This document shows positions 54,980 through 64,000 of a DNA stretch of 64,000 bases, one piece after another. This DNA is from Furcasterigmium furcatum. Its lineage: Eukaryota; Ascomycota; Sordariomycetes; Glomerellales; Plectosphaerellaceae. Each line of letters opens with the position of its first letter. Within the stretch, counting starts at the first letter, position 1. The notes beneath the pieces were generated by a model. That model saw nothing but the letters and a program-made list of their open reading frames with translations, had not been told where the DNA came from and did not search any database. The position numbers and the translations under genes are program-made. The stretch is taken from assembly GCA_001599815.1 (NCBI GenBank), contig BCIA01000006.1:1552961-1616960 (forward strand), in the 5' to 3' direction.

Positions 54980-57900
54980 ATGGCGTCCGTCAGACCAGCA
55001 TATGGGCTGCCGAGCAACCCCAGAGACACCACCCGAGCACGCCGTTTTGCCTCTATCCCAGATCAGGCCGATGTGCCCTCCACAGTCCGCGGCATCCGGC
55101 AGCAGAGAGATTCGACTCGACTTCCTGCACAGACCAAATACATGGACAACCCACCAGACGGTAGGCCGTTGCGGCGGCCTTCCATCCCGGGTCCCTCTGT
55201 CCCGTCAAGTCAGACATCTCGAGGACCAGCTCAATACAGCTTCAAGGAGGCCTCGTCTGCGAGGCCATATGCTTATACCAGCACTTCATCTAGCTCATCC
55301 AGTTCTGCGAAGTCTCAGGATACCATACCCATACCTACGAGGAGCACGCTGAGGAAGAAGCAACCGGTCATGTCTCAGCACAGATCCGGTGAGGCAAGCC
55401 ACACTCGTGCTGATTCTGAGAAAACCGCGTCCTCTTCGTCAACATCTCACTCTGTCACATCCGTCGAGCCTCTGGACCCATTGCTGGGCCCTCAGATCGA
55501 CAGGGTGACCACTCAGAGCCCCGCCGAAATTGAGGTTGCGCAAACGATCGAACTGCCCAGGACTCAAGCGCACGCCATCACCATCTACCCAGAATTAGAT
55601 CGTTACAGGAATGTGGCACCGCGCCCTGAGGGCTTCGCATACAACGGAGCCTTTGAGGTCCCCTTCCGCCTCGCTACCCACGACCTCCCTCCTCCGACTC
55701 CCGCGTACTCTGGCACGAGCAGCCAGCTTAGTGCTGGAAGCCCCTCAACCAGATTCTCAGAGTCGCCTGGTCCAGGCGCTTACAGCAGGGACACTACGCC
55801 AACGTCCATCTCATCACAGTCTCCTGGGTTACTGGCCTCAATGCGATTTACACCGCATCAGAAGTCACGACAACTCAGTCCAGCATTCAGCAGGCCCCCG
55901 GTGACAAGGCGGAGAGCCGGGAGCATTTCGAATGAGGCGGATGGCTCCAGCGTTGATCCTCATGGTCTCGCGGCTGTTCGCGAGTCTTTGACTTCTTCAT
56001 CATCCAACTCAACCGTTAGAGATGGAGAGAGGAGGGACGCGGTGGCAGCTAAGACGAAGGGGCTTTCACCCCTTCCTCCCAGCCCACCCCCAAGGAAGTC
56101 ATCCCAGAAATTCAGGGAGGAGCACGACATTCTTGGGTCGCCTCCGCGACAGGCTCGGGGAGCCGTCCGCAACTCCCCCATAACCGCCTCGCCCTCCAAG
56201 GCAACCATGGGGCGCTTTGGTCCGATGCCTCCGCGCCGGCCTAGCAGGGACGACACCCCAGATCTTCAGACACAGTTATTCGGACCCCCACCGATCGTCC
56301 ACAGCAACATGACTGTTCTCCCTGTTGCTGGAGAACGACCTGGCAGCGCCGGTCGGCAAGGAACAATCACCGGCCTCCCTCGTCGAACCACGCCCTCGCC
56401 TCTGCCGTTGGGCAGGGAGCCAACGCCAAACCCCCGATCAGTGACCTCACCAGTTAAAAGTCCTGAAAAGGCGTCGAAGAGCCCTACCACATCCACTTTC
56501 ACCCGGTTTCCATTCTTTGGGAAGCGATCCAAGACCACCCCCGATTTATCCCAGTTAGACGACAAGCCTGCCAGAAAGGGCCCTGTTGCTGGTACTGGTC
56601 ATGAAGGATATGGGAGAATTGGGTCGATTCGGAGGCGAAGTGGAAGCCTTCTCGTTGGCCGCGAGAAGCTTGCCCCTGAAGCATCACGAGGCGGCCTCAA
56701 CGGTAACCAATCGGTCGACACTTTCCTTCAGGATCGCATGAGTCCTGTTGTGATCTCTGGCGGCGAGATCCTCCACAAAAGGCACCCTAGCTCAGATCTC
56801 AGTCAGGCAGAGAGCAACCAAAGCTTCAACATGAGCCGACCCAGCATGGATTCTCGCGGGGACTCGGACATATCGACTACTTCCTCTGTGGCCAGGGATC
56901 CCAAGAGGAAGTCAAGTCTCCCCCGAGGCGCGAGATTCACGGCCAGGAATCGTCGTCCCTCCGATAGCAGCGACTCGGAAGCCGGAGCGATGCGCTCGAC
57001 CTTGGCATACAGAAGATCAGTGCAGAGACTACGGTCATCGCCAGAGGAAGCTCCTCTGAGACTGCCCAAGCCAATCAATACTGCCAGGGGTGCATCACCT
57101 TCCATCAACAGCAAGGATACTAGCGTCAGGACAGACGATTCCTCCCATGAAGCTGAGAAGGAGGCTGTCCGGGGTCGAAAGGCTACGACGACACCACCTT
57201 CTAGGAAGCTCACCAAGAGGGCCAAATCACCGCGGAAATGGAATCCTTTCAGCCGCTCCCAGTCTCGGCCCAGGAAGACCCCTGAGCCTGAGCCCGTCAG
57301 TGCTACGGTCCAGGTAGTGCAGCAGCCCCAAATCCCGTTCTACGCCATGATGGACGGCTCAGAGCAGGAAGACCTCGAGCCTCAGAACATTGAAGATGTT
57401 CTTCGTGATGCACATGTGTTCGACCCATCGCCAAACATTCCGACACCGCCTCCTCACCCCCCGCGTGACAGGCTTCCTAGCGAACCGTTGCGATCACCAA
57501 CCAAACTTGAGCCACCGGTGGAGGCAGTCCCTCCTCTTCCTCCGTCGCCGCAGCAGCCACGTCAACTACGCCGGGTAGACAGGGTAATCAACCCGGTCCA
57601 AGCAGAAGCCGGACGCACGCCATCTCGCCCGAGTCGACTCCCTCAGGTGGGCAGAATTCCCAAGGTCGTCAACACGCGGGTTGAGCCCACGTCGCCACGG
57701 AGTTTCTCTCGACCCTTCAATCGCCTAAGCTTCCAGAGAAGTGCGCCTGACAATTTGCTTGATGACGAGTTTGTCGCCAAAGGGCCCAGCCCGCCGAAGC
57801 CATCGACCCCGGATCTGGTCCATGAAACGTCGACAGCTGGAAGCGGCGACTCCGGTGGTAGCAATAACCGGGATACGCCCCCTGACTTATCACAGCGTGG

Positions 57901-59458
57901 CCAGGAATTCCTGGCCATGTCGCCAAACAAGAACTATCAGGGCCACACCAGCTCAAGCTCCAGCGGCTCGAACAACTACACCTTTGCATACGGGCTGTCT
58001 GTCATTCCTGATCCGAATGGGCCACTCGTTGAGGATGAAATATGGGAGGAGTATAACGACTTGATTGGGGATGTGCCTCCATCTGCGACATCATCTAAAG
58101 GAACTCCCTTCCACTTGGAAGCCTACGACAAGACCCTGCCAAAACCGAGTACGAAGCCCAGTCAGGTCCTTGAGTCCCCGACACTTGCACAACCCCGCTC
58201 GAGGAGCATCCTGACAATCGCCGAGGAGGAATGCGTGACCGAATCCGAGACGAGCAGCTTCAGTGGCGACATGACAGAACGCATCAAGAAGGCGTTTGCC
58301 CAGAAGCCTGAACCCAAGAAGAGTCTTCCTTCATCCCCCGCCGCCAAGTCGATGACCAGCCCGAGGGTTCCAAGGACCCCCAGACTCAACAGTGTTCCCA
58401 GCATCAAATCCCCAATGATGCCGCATCGCGGGTTGAGCAATGCGTCCAACCGGTCACACAAATCGGACAGTGGCAGCAGCTGCAAGTCTTCTGAGGACGA
58501 ATCACCCTTGGCGCAGGTCAATCTCCGAGTTGGGTCCATGACAGTCAGCAAGTGGTTGTCTTTTGGACATGTGCTCTTCAGCCCGGCTCGGGAGGAGCTC
58601 ATTCCTGACCAAGGATCTCTCAAGCGCCACTCTATCCTCGTCATCGACGGACTTGGGAATGACGACTGGTCTTTCTACGCTGCCGAGACGTATCCTGCTG
58701 CAACTTTCTTCAACATGTCCCCTCGCGCACCCTTGCCGGCCAGCCGGCAGACGGCCTCAAACTTTCCTCTGAGCCCGCCCAACCACCACCAGATTCAGTA
58801 TGTTTCTCACATGGAAAAGTTCCCCTTCAGCCTAGAGAGCTTCACGTCTGTGGTGTATCGCTTCCCTGCGGCAGCCCCTGAGTCACACTACCGCAACATC
58901 GTCTCTGAGGCGCGCCGCGTACTGAAGCCTGGTGGCTACATTGAGCTGTCGATCCTGGATGTGGACCTCAACAACATGGGCAACCGTGGTCGCCGCGCCA
59001 TCCGCCGTCTCAAGGAACGCGTCCACGAAATCACTCCTGACACCAGTCTTGGTTCATCGTCTGATCTGGTCGTGCGTCTTCTCGGACAGAACGGCTTCTC
59101 CGACATCAAGACGTGCCATGTCGGTGTCCCTGTGGCCAGCGTCGTCACGAAGCCTCTCACTGCAGAGGGTAAGGCTTCGGCCAAAGGACTCAAGCGGTCC
59201 AAGGAGCAGCGCAGCTTAGCCGACATGATGAACGACAAGAGCGACTCGGCAGACGAGAATATCACCAAGATGGTCGCCAAGGTCGGCCGTTGGTGGTACA
59301 CTCGCTGTTATGAGTCTGCCGCCGGGTGCAGTTCTTCCAGCAGGAGCATCTGGACGAACCGGGCTCTGCTCGCTGAGTGCGAGGAGCTGCGCACCAGTCT
59401 CAAGCTTATGGTGTGCTATGCTCGAGTTCCAGAGAGAACCCGTGTTGCCAGCATTTGA
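54980..59458 (+). CDS. Large disordered protein with C-terminal methyltransferase-like domain
   Basis: This single-exon protein has 1492 residues. The first 1150 or so are low-complexity, rich in Ser, Pro, Arg and Thr with many SP/TP/RRxS motifs (PPRRPSRDDTPDLQ, SPRKWNPFSRSQSRPRKTPE), suggesting a heavily phosphorylated disordered scaffold. The last 300 residues are globular: GHVLFSPAREELIPDQGS, HSILVIDGLGNDDWSFYAAE, FPFSLESFTSVVYRFP, SEARRVLKPGGYIELSILDV and LVVRLLGQNGFSDIKTCHVG, the order of a class I SAM methyltransferase fold. The glycine-rich SAM loop is replaced by VIDGLGNDDW, so methylation activity is uncertain. The start at 54980 is preceded by several upstream ATGs. Confidence 0.88.
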   Translation: MASVRPAYGLPSNPRDTTRARRFASIPDQADVPSTVRGIRQQRDSTRLPAQTKYMDNPPDGRPLRRPSIPGPSVPSSQTSRGPAQYSFKEASSARPYAYTSTSSSSSSSAKSQDTIPIPTRSTLRKKQPVMSQHRSGEASHTRADSEKTASSSSTSHSVTSVEPLDPLLGPQIDRVTTQSPAEIEVAQTIELPRTQAHAITIYPELDRYRNVAPRPEGFAYNGAFEVPFRLATHDLPPPTPAYSGTSSQLSAGSPSTRFSESPGPGAYSRDTTPTSISSQSPGLLASMRFTPHQKSRQLSPAFSRPPVTRRRAGSISNEADGSSVDPHGLAAVRESLTSSSSNSTVRDGERRDAVAAKTKGLSPLPPSPPPRKSSQKFREEHDILGSPPRQARGAVRNSPITASPSKATMGRFGPMPPRRPSRDDTPDLQTQLFGPPPIVHSNMTVLPVAGERPGSAGRQGTITGLPRRTTPSPLPLGREPTPNPRSVTSPVKSPEKASKSPTTSTFTRFPFFGKRSKTTPDLSQLDDKPARKGPVAGTGHEGYGRIGSIRRRSGSLLVGREKLAPEASRGGLNGNQSVDTFLQDRMSPVVISGGEILHKRHPSSDLSQAESNQSFNMSRPSMDSRGDSDISTTSSVARDPKRKSSLPRGARFTARNRRPSDSSDSEAGAMRSTLAYRRSVQRLRSSPEEAPLRLPKPINTARGASPSINSKDTSVRTDDSSHEAEKEAVRGRKATTTPPSRKLTKRAKSPRKWNPFSRSQSRPRKTPEPEPVSATVQVVQQPQIPFYAMMDGSEQEDLEPQNIEDVLRDAHVFDPSPNIPTPPPHPPRDRLPSEPLRSPTKLEPPVEAVPPLPPSPQQPRQLRRVDRVINPVQAEAGRTPSRPSRLPQVGRIPKVVNTRVEPTSPRSFSRPFNRLSFQRSAPDNLLDDEFVAKGPSPPKPSTPDLVHETSTAGSGDSGGSNNRDTPPDLSQRGQEFLAMSPNKNYQGHTSSSSSGSNNYTFAYGLSVIPDPNGPLVEDEIWEEYNDLIGDVPPSATSSKGTPFHLEAYDKTLPKPSTKPSQVLESPTLAQPRSRSILTIAEEECVTESETSSFSGDMTERIKKAFAQKPEPKKSLPSSPAAKSMTSPRVPRTPRLNSVPSIKSPMMPHRGLSNASNRSHKSDSGSSCKSSEDESPLAQVNLRVGSMTVSKWLSFGHVLFSPAREELIPDQGSLKRHSILVIDGLGNDDWSFYAAETYPAATFFNMSPRAPLPASRQTASNFPLSPPNHHQIQYVSHMEKFPFSLESFTSVVYRFPAAAPESHYRNIVSEARRVLKPGGYIELSILDVDLNNMGNRGRRAIRRLKERVHEITPDTSLGSSSDLVVRLLGQNGFSDIKTCHVGVPVASVVTKPLTAEGKASAKGLKRSKEQRSLADMMNDKSDSADENITKMVAKVGRWWYTRCYESAAGCSSSSRSIWTNRALLAECEELRTSLKLMVCYARVPERTRVASI

Positions 59459-60728
59459 TCAACCCAGGAGCAGCAAATTTTGCTTTCAGCGTTACGACAC
59501 CATTCACACGAGAAGCCTCACAACAGCTTGAGGCGATATGACACTTTTCAAGATTTCTTCCACGGGGCGCAAGCCCGCTCAACTTTCCAGCTCCGCACGG
59601 GAGTCTGGCACCTCGTTGCATGATTGTGGTACCATGGCCGGCATACGGGACGGTCTCGCGGTGCCTACCCACCCGATCCCTCGACTGGGCTCGGGGGGTG
59701 CATTCGCCGTCTTCCTTTCTATCATCGATCTACTACATTTCACATTTTACACCTCACTGCCGGCGACGGCGGAGCATTGCGACTGGATCTTGCCGATTAT
59801 CTTCATCCCACGACCAATTTCTTTCAACAAAAGCTGCCTCAGCGCCAGCCTGGTCTTTTTACAGACGAACACGAACACATTATTATTAATCACCGCCTAA
59901 AGGCGCGTATACGGATGGACTGGGAGGAACAACTGCTTAATGGTTTCAACGGGATACATGGCTGGGCCGTGTGGTGCGATGTTTCCTCTCTTCTCAAAAC
60001 GCGGAGCGTTTTCCGCTCTTTCCGTGCCCCTGCCCGCGGCCTGCGGTCCCGGTGGCAGGGGTTTGGGGAGAGGGGTTTGCACCAAGGCTTGATGCCGGGG
60101 TTAATCTGGGTTGGGATTCCGGGAGCGACGACGATGCTGGCGGCGGCGGCCTCATGACCTGAACGCTCCTTGACGACATGACGTATCTGTTTGCTGGTGC
60201 CTTTTTCGAGCCGAGCGGCATGGTAACTGCGGAGAGAGATACCCTTTTTTCGGTCCTTATTGCATAGTGGAATGGATGATATTAGGAACTTAACTCGCGT
60301 CGCTTTGTGTGTGATGTGACTGCTGGTGCATGTGAAGTGTCGAGTGGATGATGTCGATACCTTGGATATTGCAACCCGCAAGGGCTCATGAGACCGCTAG
60401 GCTCAAAAGCCTCGCGCAGATGCTTAGGTCTAATTAACCTCCATTCAGTCATTCTGATCCTTCCTGAGTGGTCTTGCACAGTGCTTGCGTGTGTAGGCAA
60501 ATGCCCAGGCGTCATCATTTGCTCGCTCTGCTCATCATGCCAACCCCGTCCAGAACACTGAAATATCCACCAGATCCCGGTCGTCGAGTCCCTCACCCGA
60601 CGCATCCATATAATACAAGCGCCCATGTCCCGTGGCAGAGCGCCGTCCTATTAACCCTAGGGTATCCATCCTCCTGCTACTGCAACATTATGCCCGTGAA
60701 ATGCACTTACTATACTTCGTCCCTCCCT
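59459..60728. other. Convergent intergenic region
   Basis: This separates the 3' ends of the methyltransferase-like and glycogenin genes. I see no supported gene. Open frames here have random composition. Confidence 0.4.
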
Positions 60729-63659
60729 TCAAGCATCGAAAACATCTCGGTCGTCCTCCTTCGGCAACGCCGGCGTCTCGTAGGTCGGTACATCCTCACC
60801 CTTTTCCCAGGCGGCGCCTGGTCCGTGGTAGGATGGCTCGGCAATGATTCCACCAGTCGGCCCCTGGGAAGCCCGAGCGGCCGTCGAGGGTCCTCCCTCG
60901 CCTCCCATGCTACGCACTATGCTCGTTGTCGTGCCGCCTTTCACCGGCTGCGGACTGAGCACCACGCCAGCAGACGTCTGCGCAACATAAGTAGGCGAAG
61001 TCACCCCCTCCGAGCCGTACGGTAGAGGCCTGTCGGGGATGTCGCGACTCACCCCTTGCGAATCATCCCCCTCGTCTCCGCCCAATTTCCGCAGCAGAGC
61101 CTCAGACTGCTGCTTGGCCAGCATCTGGAGCTGTGCCACGGGATCCTTGTGGAACCGAAGCACGTTAGTCAAGTCGCAAAGACAATCTGTCGGAGTCCAG
61201 CGGTGCCCATGCACACATACCCAGTCCAACTGCGACGGCACGCCCTCCGCGGCCGGCAGCTCCTCGTCATCCTCGCCTAGCTTAGCTCCGGGGTCACCAC
61301 TGCCCCAGAACTTTGGCCGGCGGATGGGTGCTGGAGTGACTGGAAGACTGGGACGGTCGACTTCGCTGGGGAAGTCGGTGAGACGAAGACCGCGATCCTG
61401 CGCGCCCTTACCACCGGAACTACCCGTCATGCCCTGGCTCTTCGTTCGGCGGTGCTTCTGCAGGCCAGAAACGTAACGCTCAATCTCAGGCACCTCGTCC
61501 CAAGCGTTAGAGCGTGTGAAGGTGGTCCAGGGGTCCGACGGGGAGACCTTGATGGTCGGGGTGGCCGGCGTCACGGGCTCGCTCGTCCGTCCCGTCGTAG
61601 AAGAATCTGCGACGAGGGACTCAGCGGTGTGCTGATGATCAAAAGGCGCCTTGTGCTCACCGATCGTAGCGCCGGTAGGCTCCTGCGATGCGGGTGTACT
61701 AGTGAACACGCGAGCCGCTGTCGGCTGGTGAGTTTCCCACGGGAAGATGGCCCGTGGTTTCTCGGACGGGGGAGCAGGCTTCTCTTTAGGTACTTCGTAC
61801 CACATGTTTCGAGGCGGACTCGGGTATCGTTCGGGAGGGACGAACGGGGCAGGGTCCTGAGACATTTCGTAGACCTGCTGAGGGAAGTTGAAGGCCTCAG
61901 GCTTGGAGTCTGCGGGAGGTGGATGTCTGGGAGAGCGTTAGCACGGTGCCAGAAATAAACGGTCCTTTGGGGAAAACATACCTCTGAGCATCCCATGCAT
62001 TGATCGGTGGAGATGCTCGCTGGTGCTTTTCCTCCACCGGCGGTGGTGGAGGCGGACCCTGCCCTTGATGTGCCGGAACCTGCTCTTCTCGAGCCTCAGC
62101 TTGCGGTTCGGAGGAACCAAAAGACGCGCTGGGAGGGGGAGGGGGTCGCGCAGCGTCATGCGAGGGCTCAGCATGGTGGTCTTCGCCGTGACCATGGCCA
62201 TGACCATGACCGTGACTGTGACCGTGGTCGTGGTGGTGAGACTCTCCCGGCGGGTGATGGCCGTGGTGAGGTTCATGGTGGTGGTGACGCTGATACTCAT
62301 GCGAGCCCTGCCCTTCGCGGGACGGTTGCGACGGTGGAGGAGGATGGAAATGACTACTCTCGTGGCCGGGACCTTGGGCGGGTCCAGAATAGTGCTCACC
62401 AGTAGATGAGGCCTGATGAGGCTGCGGCCTGAATTCTCCCTTTGTGAAGTACTGTACGATTTCGGGGACATGCTGCGAGGTTGTCTGTGTGTGAGTCTGG
62501 ATGTCTGAGGAAGGAGCCGGGGGTGCTGGTGCCTGTCGAGGTTGTCAGCCCCGAGCGCATGTGCACCTGCGGCACTTTTACCTACCGGAACCCTGTAGTG
62601 TCTGTCGTATACTGCCCACCATCTCCCAAACATCTCATCGAACGGGTTGTCGCTCTTGTTGGCATCCCGGCCTTGGAACCAGGGCTTCACGGAGCCAATG
62701 AAGTGGACCAGGTTGATGCTGGACTGGAAGTGTCGGTAGGCAGGGACGTATTGGTAGTGGGCCGAGGGGGTGACATTGTACGTGAAGCTGATGCGGTTGT
62801 AGCTGTTGCGGAAGTGCATGTTGAGCAAGCCCTGGTCGGCGCCATCGAAGGAGATGCCCCTCTCGGCCATGGCCATGAGAGCGTAGTAGTCGCCGAGGTT
62901 CGGGGTGAGGACCATGACACCAGTGTTGAAGATGTCGGGCCAGCCAATGTCAGGGGCGGCGGAAAACGGGGCGGGGATGTCGAAGAGCTCATCGGGAGCT
63001 CTATAGGCGAGGACATCGGCATCGATGTAGACGATCTTGGAGAACTGCGTCTGCTTCCAGAGGTTGACCTTGGTGAATGCAGAGTGCAGGTCAGGACGGT
63101 TCATCAGATGGAGATTGGCGGGCTTCTCGTTTCGGATGCGAGGTACGGGGATGACATGGTCGTACACAGTCTACGGTTGAGGAAAGGGGCTTAGCAAAGT
63201 AGAAATGGGAGGACAATGGGCGGCAGCGATATGGCACGGTCCTAGGAGGAGGGTCGCACCTTCAGCTGTGTAATGACTTCGGCCGAGACGGTATCGAGGG
63301 TGACCAGAACGGCCAGCTGTTTTGCCGTGCCAGCATCACGCAAGGAGTGAGCAAGCACCAATGCGCCTAGCATGCGGTGGTTAGGACCGGTACTGCAGGT
63401 CAGAAAGCAATTGGGTAGGCATTGATGGAGTACCTGGAAGATATGAGTCGCTCAGCAGCAGCTGTGGGTGGCGCGCGTGTGGTCAGCCTGGGAGCTCTCG
63501 TTGCTTCTGGTGGTGCGAGGGAACAGAGACGCGCGCGCGGCAATCCGATTCGCGGAGGAGCTCGAGTGAAGCAAGCTCGGAGCCGATGCGCGCGCGTCGT
63601 GGGTTTGGTGTGGTTGGACGAACCGTGGCATAGACATGGTCCCCTCCACGGGCAGCCAT
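60729..63659 (-). CDS. Glycogenin, self-glucosylating initiator of glycogen
   Basis: This is a GT8 glucosyltransferase that primes glycogen synthesis by adding glucose from UDP-glucose to its own tyrosine. Six exons (63659-63624, 63461-63434, 63366-63260, 63170-62586, 62532-61982, 61926-60729) give 834 residues. Splicing rebuilds MAARGGDHVYATLLLSDSYL, then PGALVLAHSLRDAG and ITQLKTVYDHVIPVPRIRNE. The metal-binding DxD is Asp107-Ala-Asp109 (IVYIDADVLAYR). Tyrosines near 196-202 (HYQYVPAYRHF) are candidates for the priming site. The C-terminal 580 residues are Pro-rich and disordered, with a His-rich tract (333-372) and conserved short motifs (FPWETHQPTAARVF, VPEIERYVSGLQ, LDWVCVHGHRWTPTDC) that probably bind glycogen synthase. 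Confidence 0.93.
62173..62292 (-). repeat. CAY-rich tract encoding a histidine-rich linker
   Basis: This part of glycogenin exon 5 encodes about 20 His in 40 residues, ending in alternating HG dipeptides. On the plus strand it reads as repeated ATG/GTG-GCC words. It may bind metal ions or vary in length between strains. Confidence 0.7.
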
Positions 63660-64000
63660 TGCGACTGGGGATTCTGAGACACGGGCGACGGACTCGAAGA
63701 ACTCGATGCGAAAGCGAGACAGGAAGACTGGAGGAGAAGACGGGAGGAAAAGGAGGAGGGGATGGAAGATGGGCGCGGGCCGCTCAGTGCAGGGCCATGC
63801 AGAACGACGCTGCGGGAGTCGAGTGAGGGGAATATATTAGATGGAGGCCGGTGCCGGTCAAGTTCGACAGGCGGGCAGGTGACGACGCGACTCCGGAGAT
63901 GTTGAAGACCTGGAGAAAGCCCGGACGGAGGAGAGAGGGAGGAAGAGGGGAAGAAGGAAGATGAGAGAGAGGGAAAGTAGGGGTCTGTCCTGCCGCGTCT
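63660..64000. promoter_or_regulatory. Upstream region of the glycogenin gene
   Basis: This is the promoter and leader side of the glycogenin gene. It is strongly purine-rich on the plus strand at 63905-63980, meaning a pyrimidine tract on the sense strand, common at fungal transcription starts. No other gene is visible before the window ends. Confidence 0.45.

Noticed and set aside
61938..63167. Unspliced glycogenin frame running on past 62586
   Set aside because: It reads into intron 62585-62533 and then in the wrong frame; the spliced frame gives a His-rich and Pro-rich linker and conserved C-terminal motifs.

Overview
This window is nuclear DNA of a filamentous ascomycete (Pezizomycotina, most likely a Sordariomycete). 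The genes are split by short introns (about 50-90 nt, GTRNGT donors, CTAAC/CTRAY branch sites, YAG acceptors), coding DNA is GC-rich, and the families are typical of moulds: Zn2Cys6 regulators, WSC and kelch surface proteins, a Pff1 vacuolar protease, a branchpoint-binding protein, a Tho1-like SAP protein and glycogenin. No rRNA, tRNA, CRISPR array or intact transposon was recognised. All splice sites below were assigned by eye from reading frame, consensus and family continuity.

Region 1 (1-14166) looks like a self-contained catabolic gene cluster: an allantoate-permease-type MFS carrier, a Baeyer-Villiger-type flavin monooxygenase, a Zn2Cys6 regulator, an EthD-like dimeric-barrel protein, a cyclase/kynurenine-formamidase-type hydrolase, a second barrel (ABM-like) protein with an unresolved 5' end, a carboxymuconolactone-decarboxylase-like protein and a secreted carboxymuconate-cyclase-type beta-propeller lactonase. 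The set suggests uptake, oxygenation and lactone/ring processing of an aromatic or alicyclic acid. Each upstream region in the cluster holds one exact CGG-N10-CCG site, and the regulator/monooxygenase promoter carries a perfect 20-bp palindrome containing it. None was seen in the two convergent spacers or just past the last cluster gene. This is the best candidate for an undescribed system here.

Region 2 (14167-25653) has two F-box-like genes flanking a coiled-coil protein with a glycine-rich hydrophobic C-terminus, then a secreted single-pass kelch protein, an RWD-domain protein and a decayed gene with in-frame stops.

Region 3 (25654-48996) is mostly housekeeping and surface biology: an NYN-domain protein with zinc fingers, a small membrane protein, a WSC-domain cell-wall protein that may start at a non-AUG codon, Pff1, a Tho1-like SAP protein, a secreted subtilase, a Dcr2-like phosphatase, a glutathione transferase and the splicing factor BBP/SF1.

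Region 4 (48997-64000) opens with about 6 kb lacking a convincing gene, followed by a 1492-residue protein with a C-terminal methyltransferase-like domain and, convergent to it, a six-exon glycogenin with a 28-nt exon and a histidine-rich linker.
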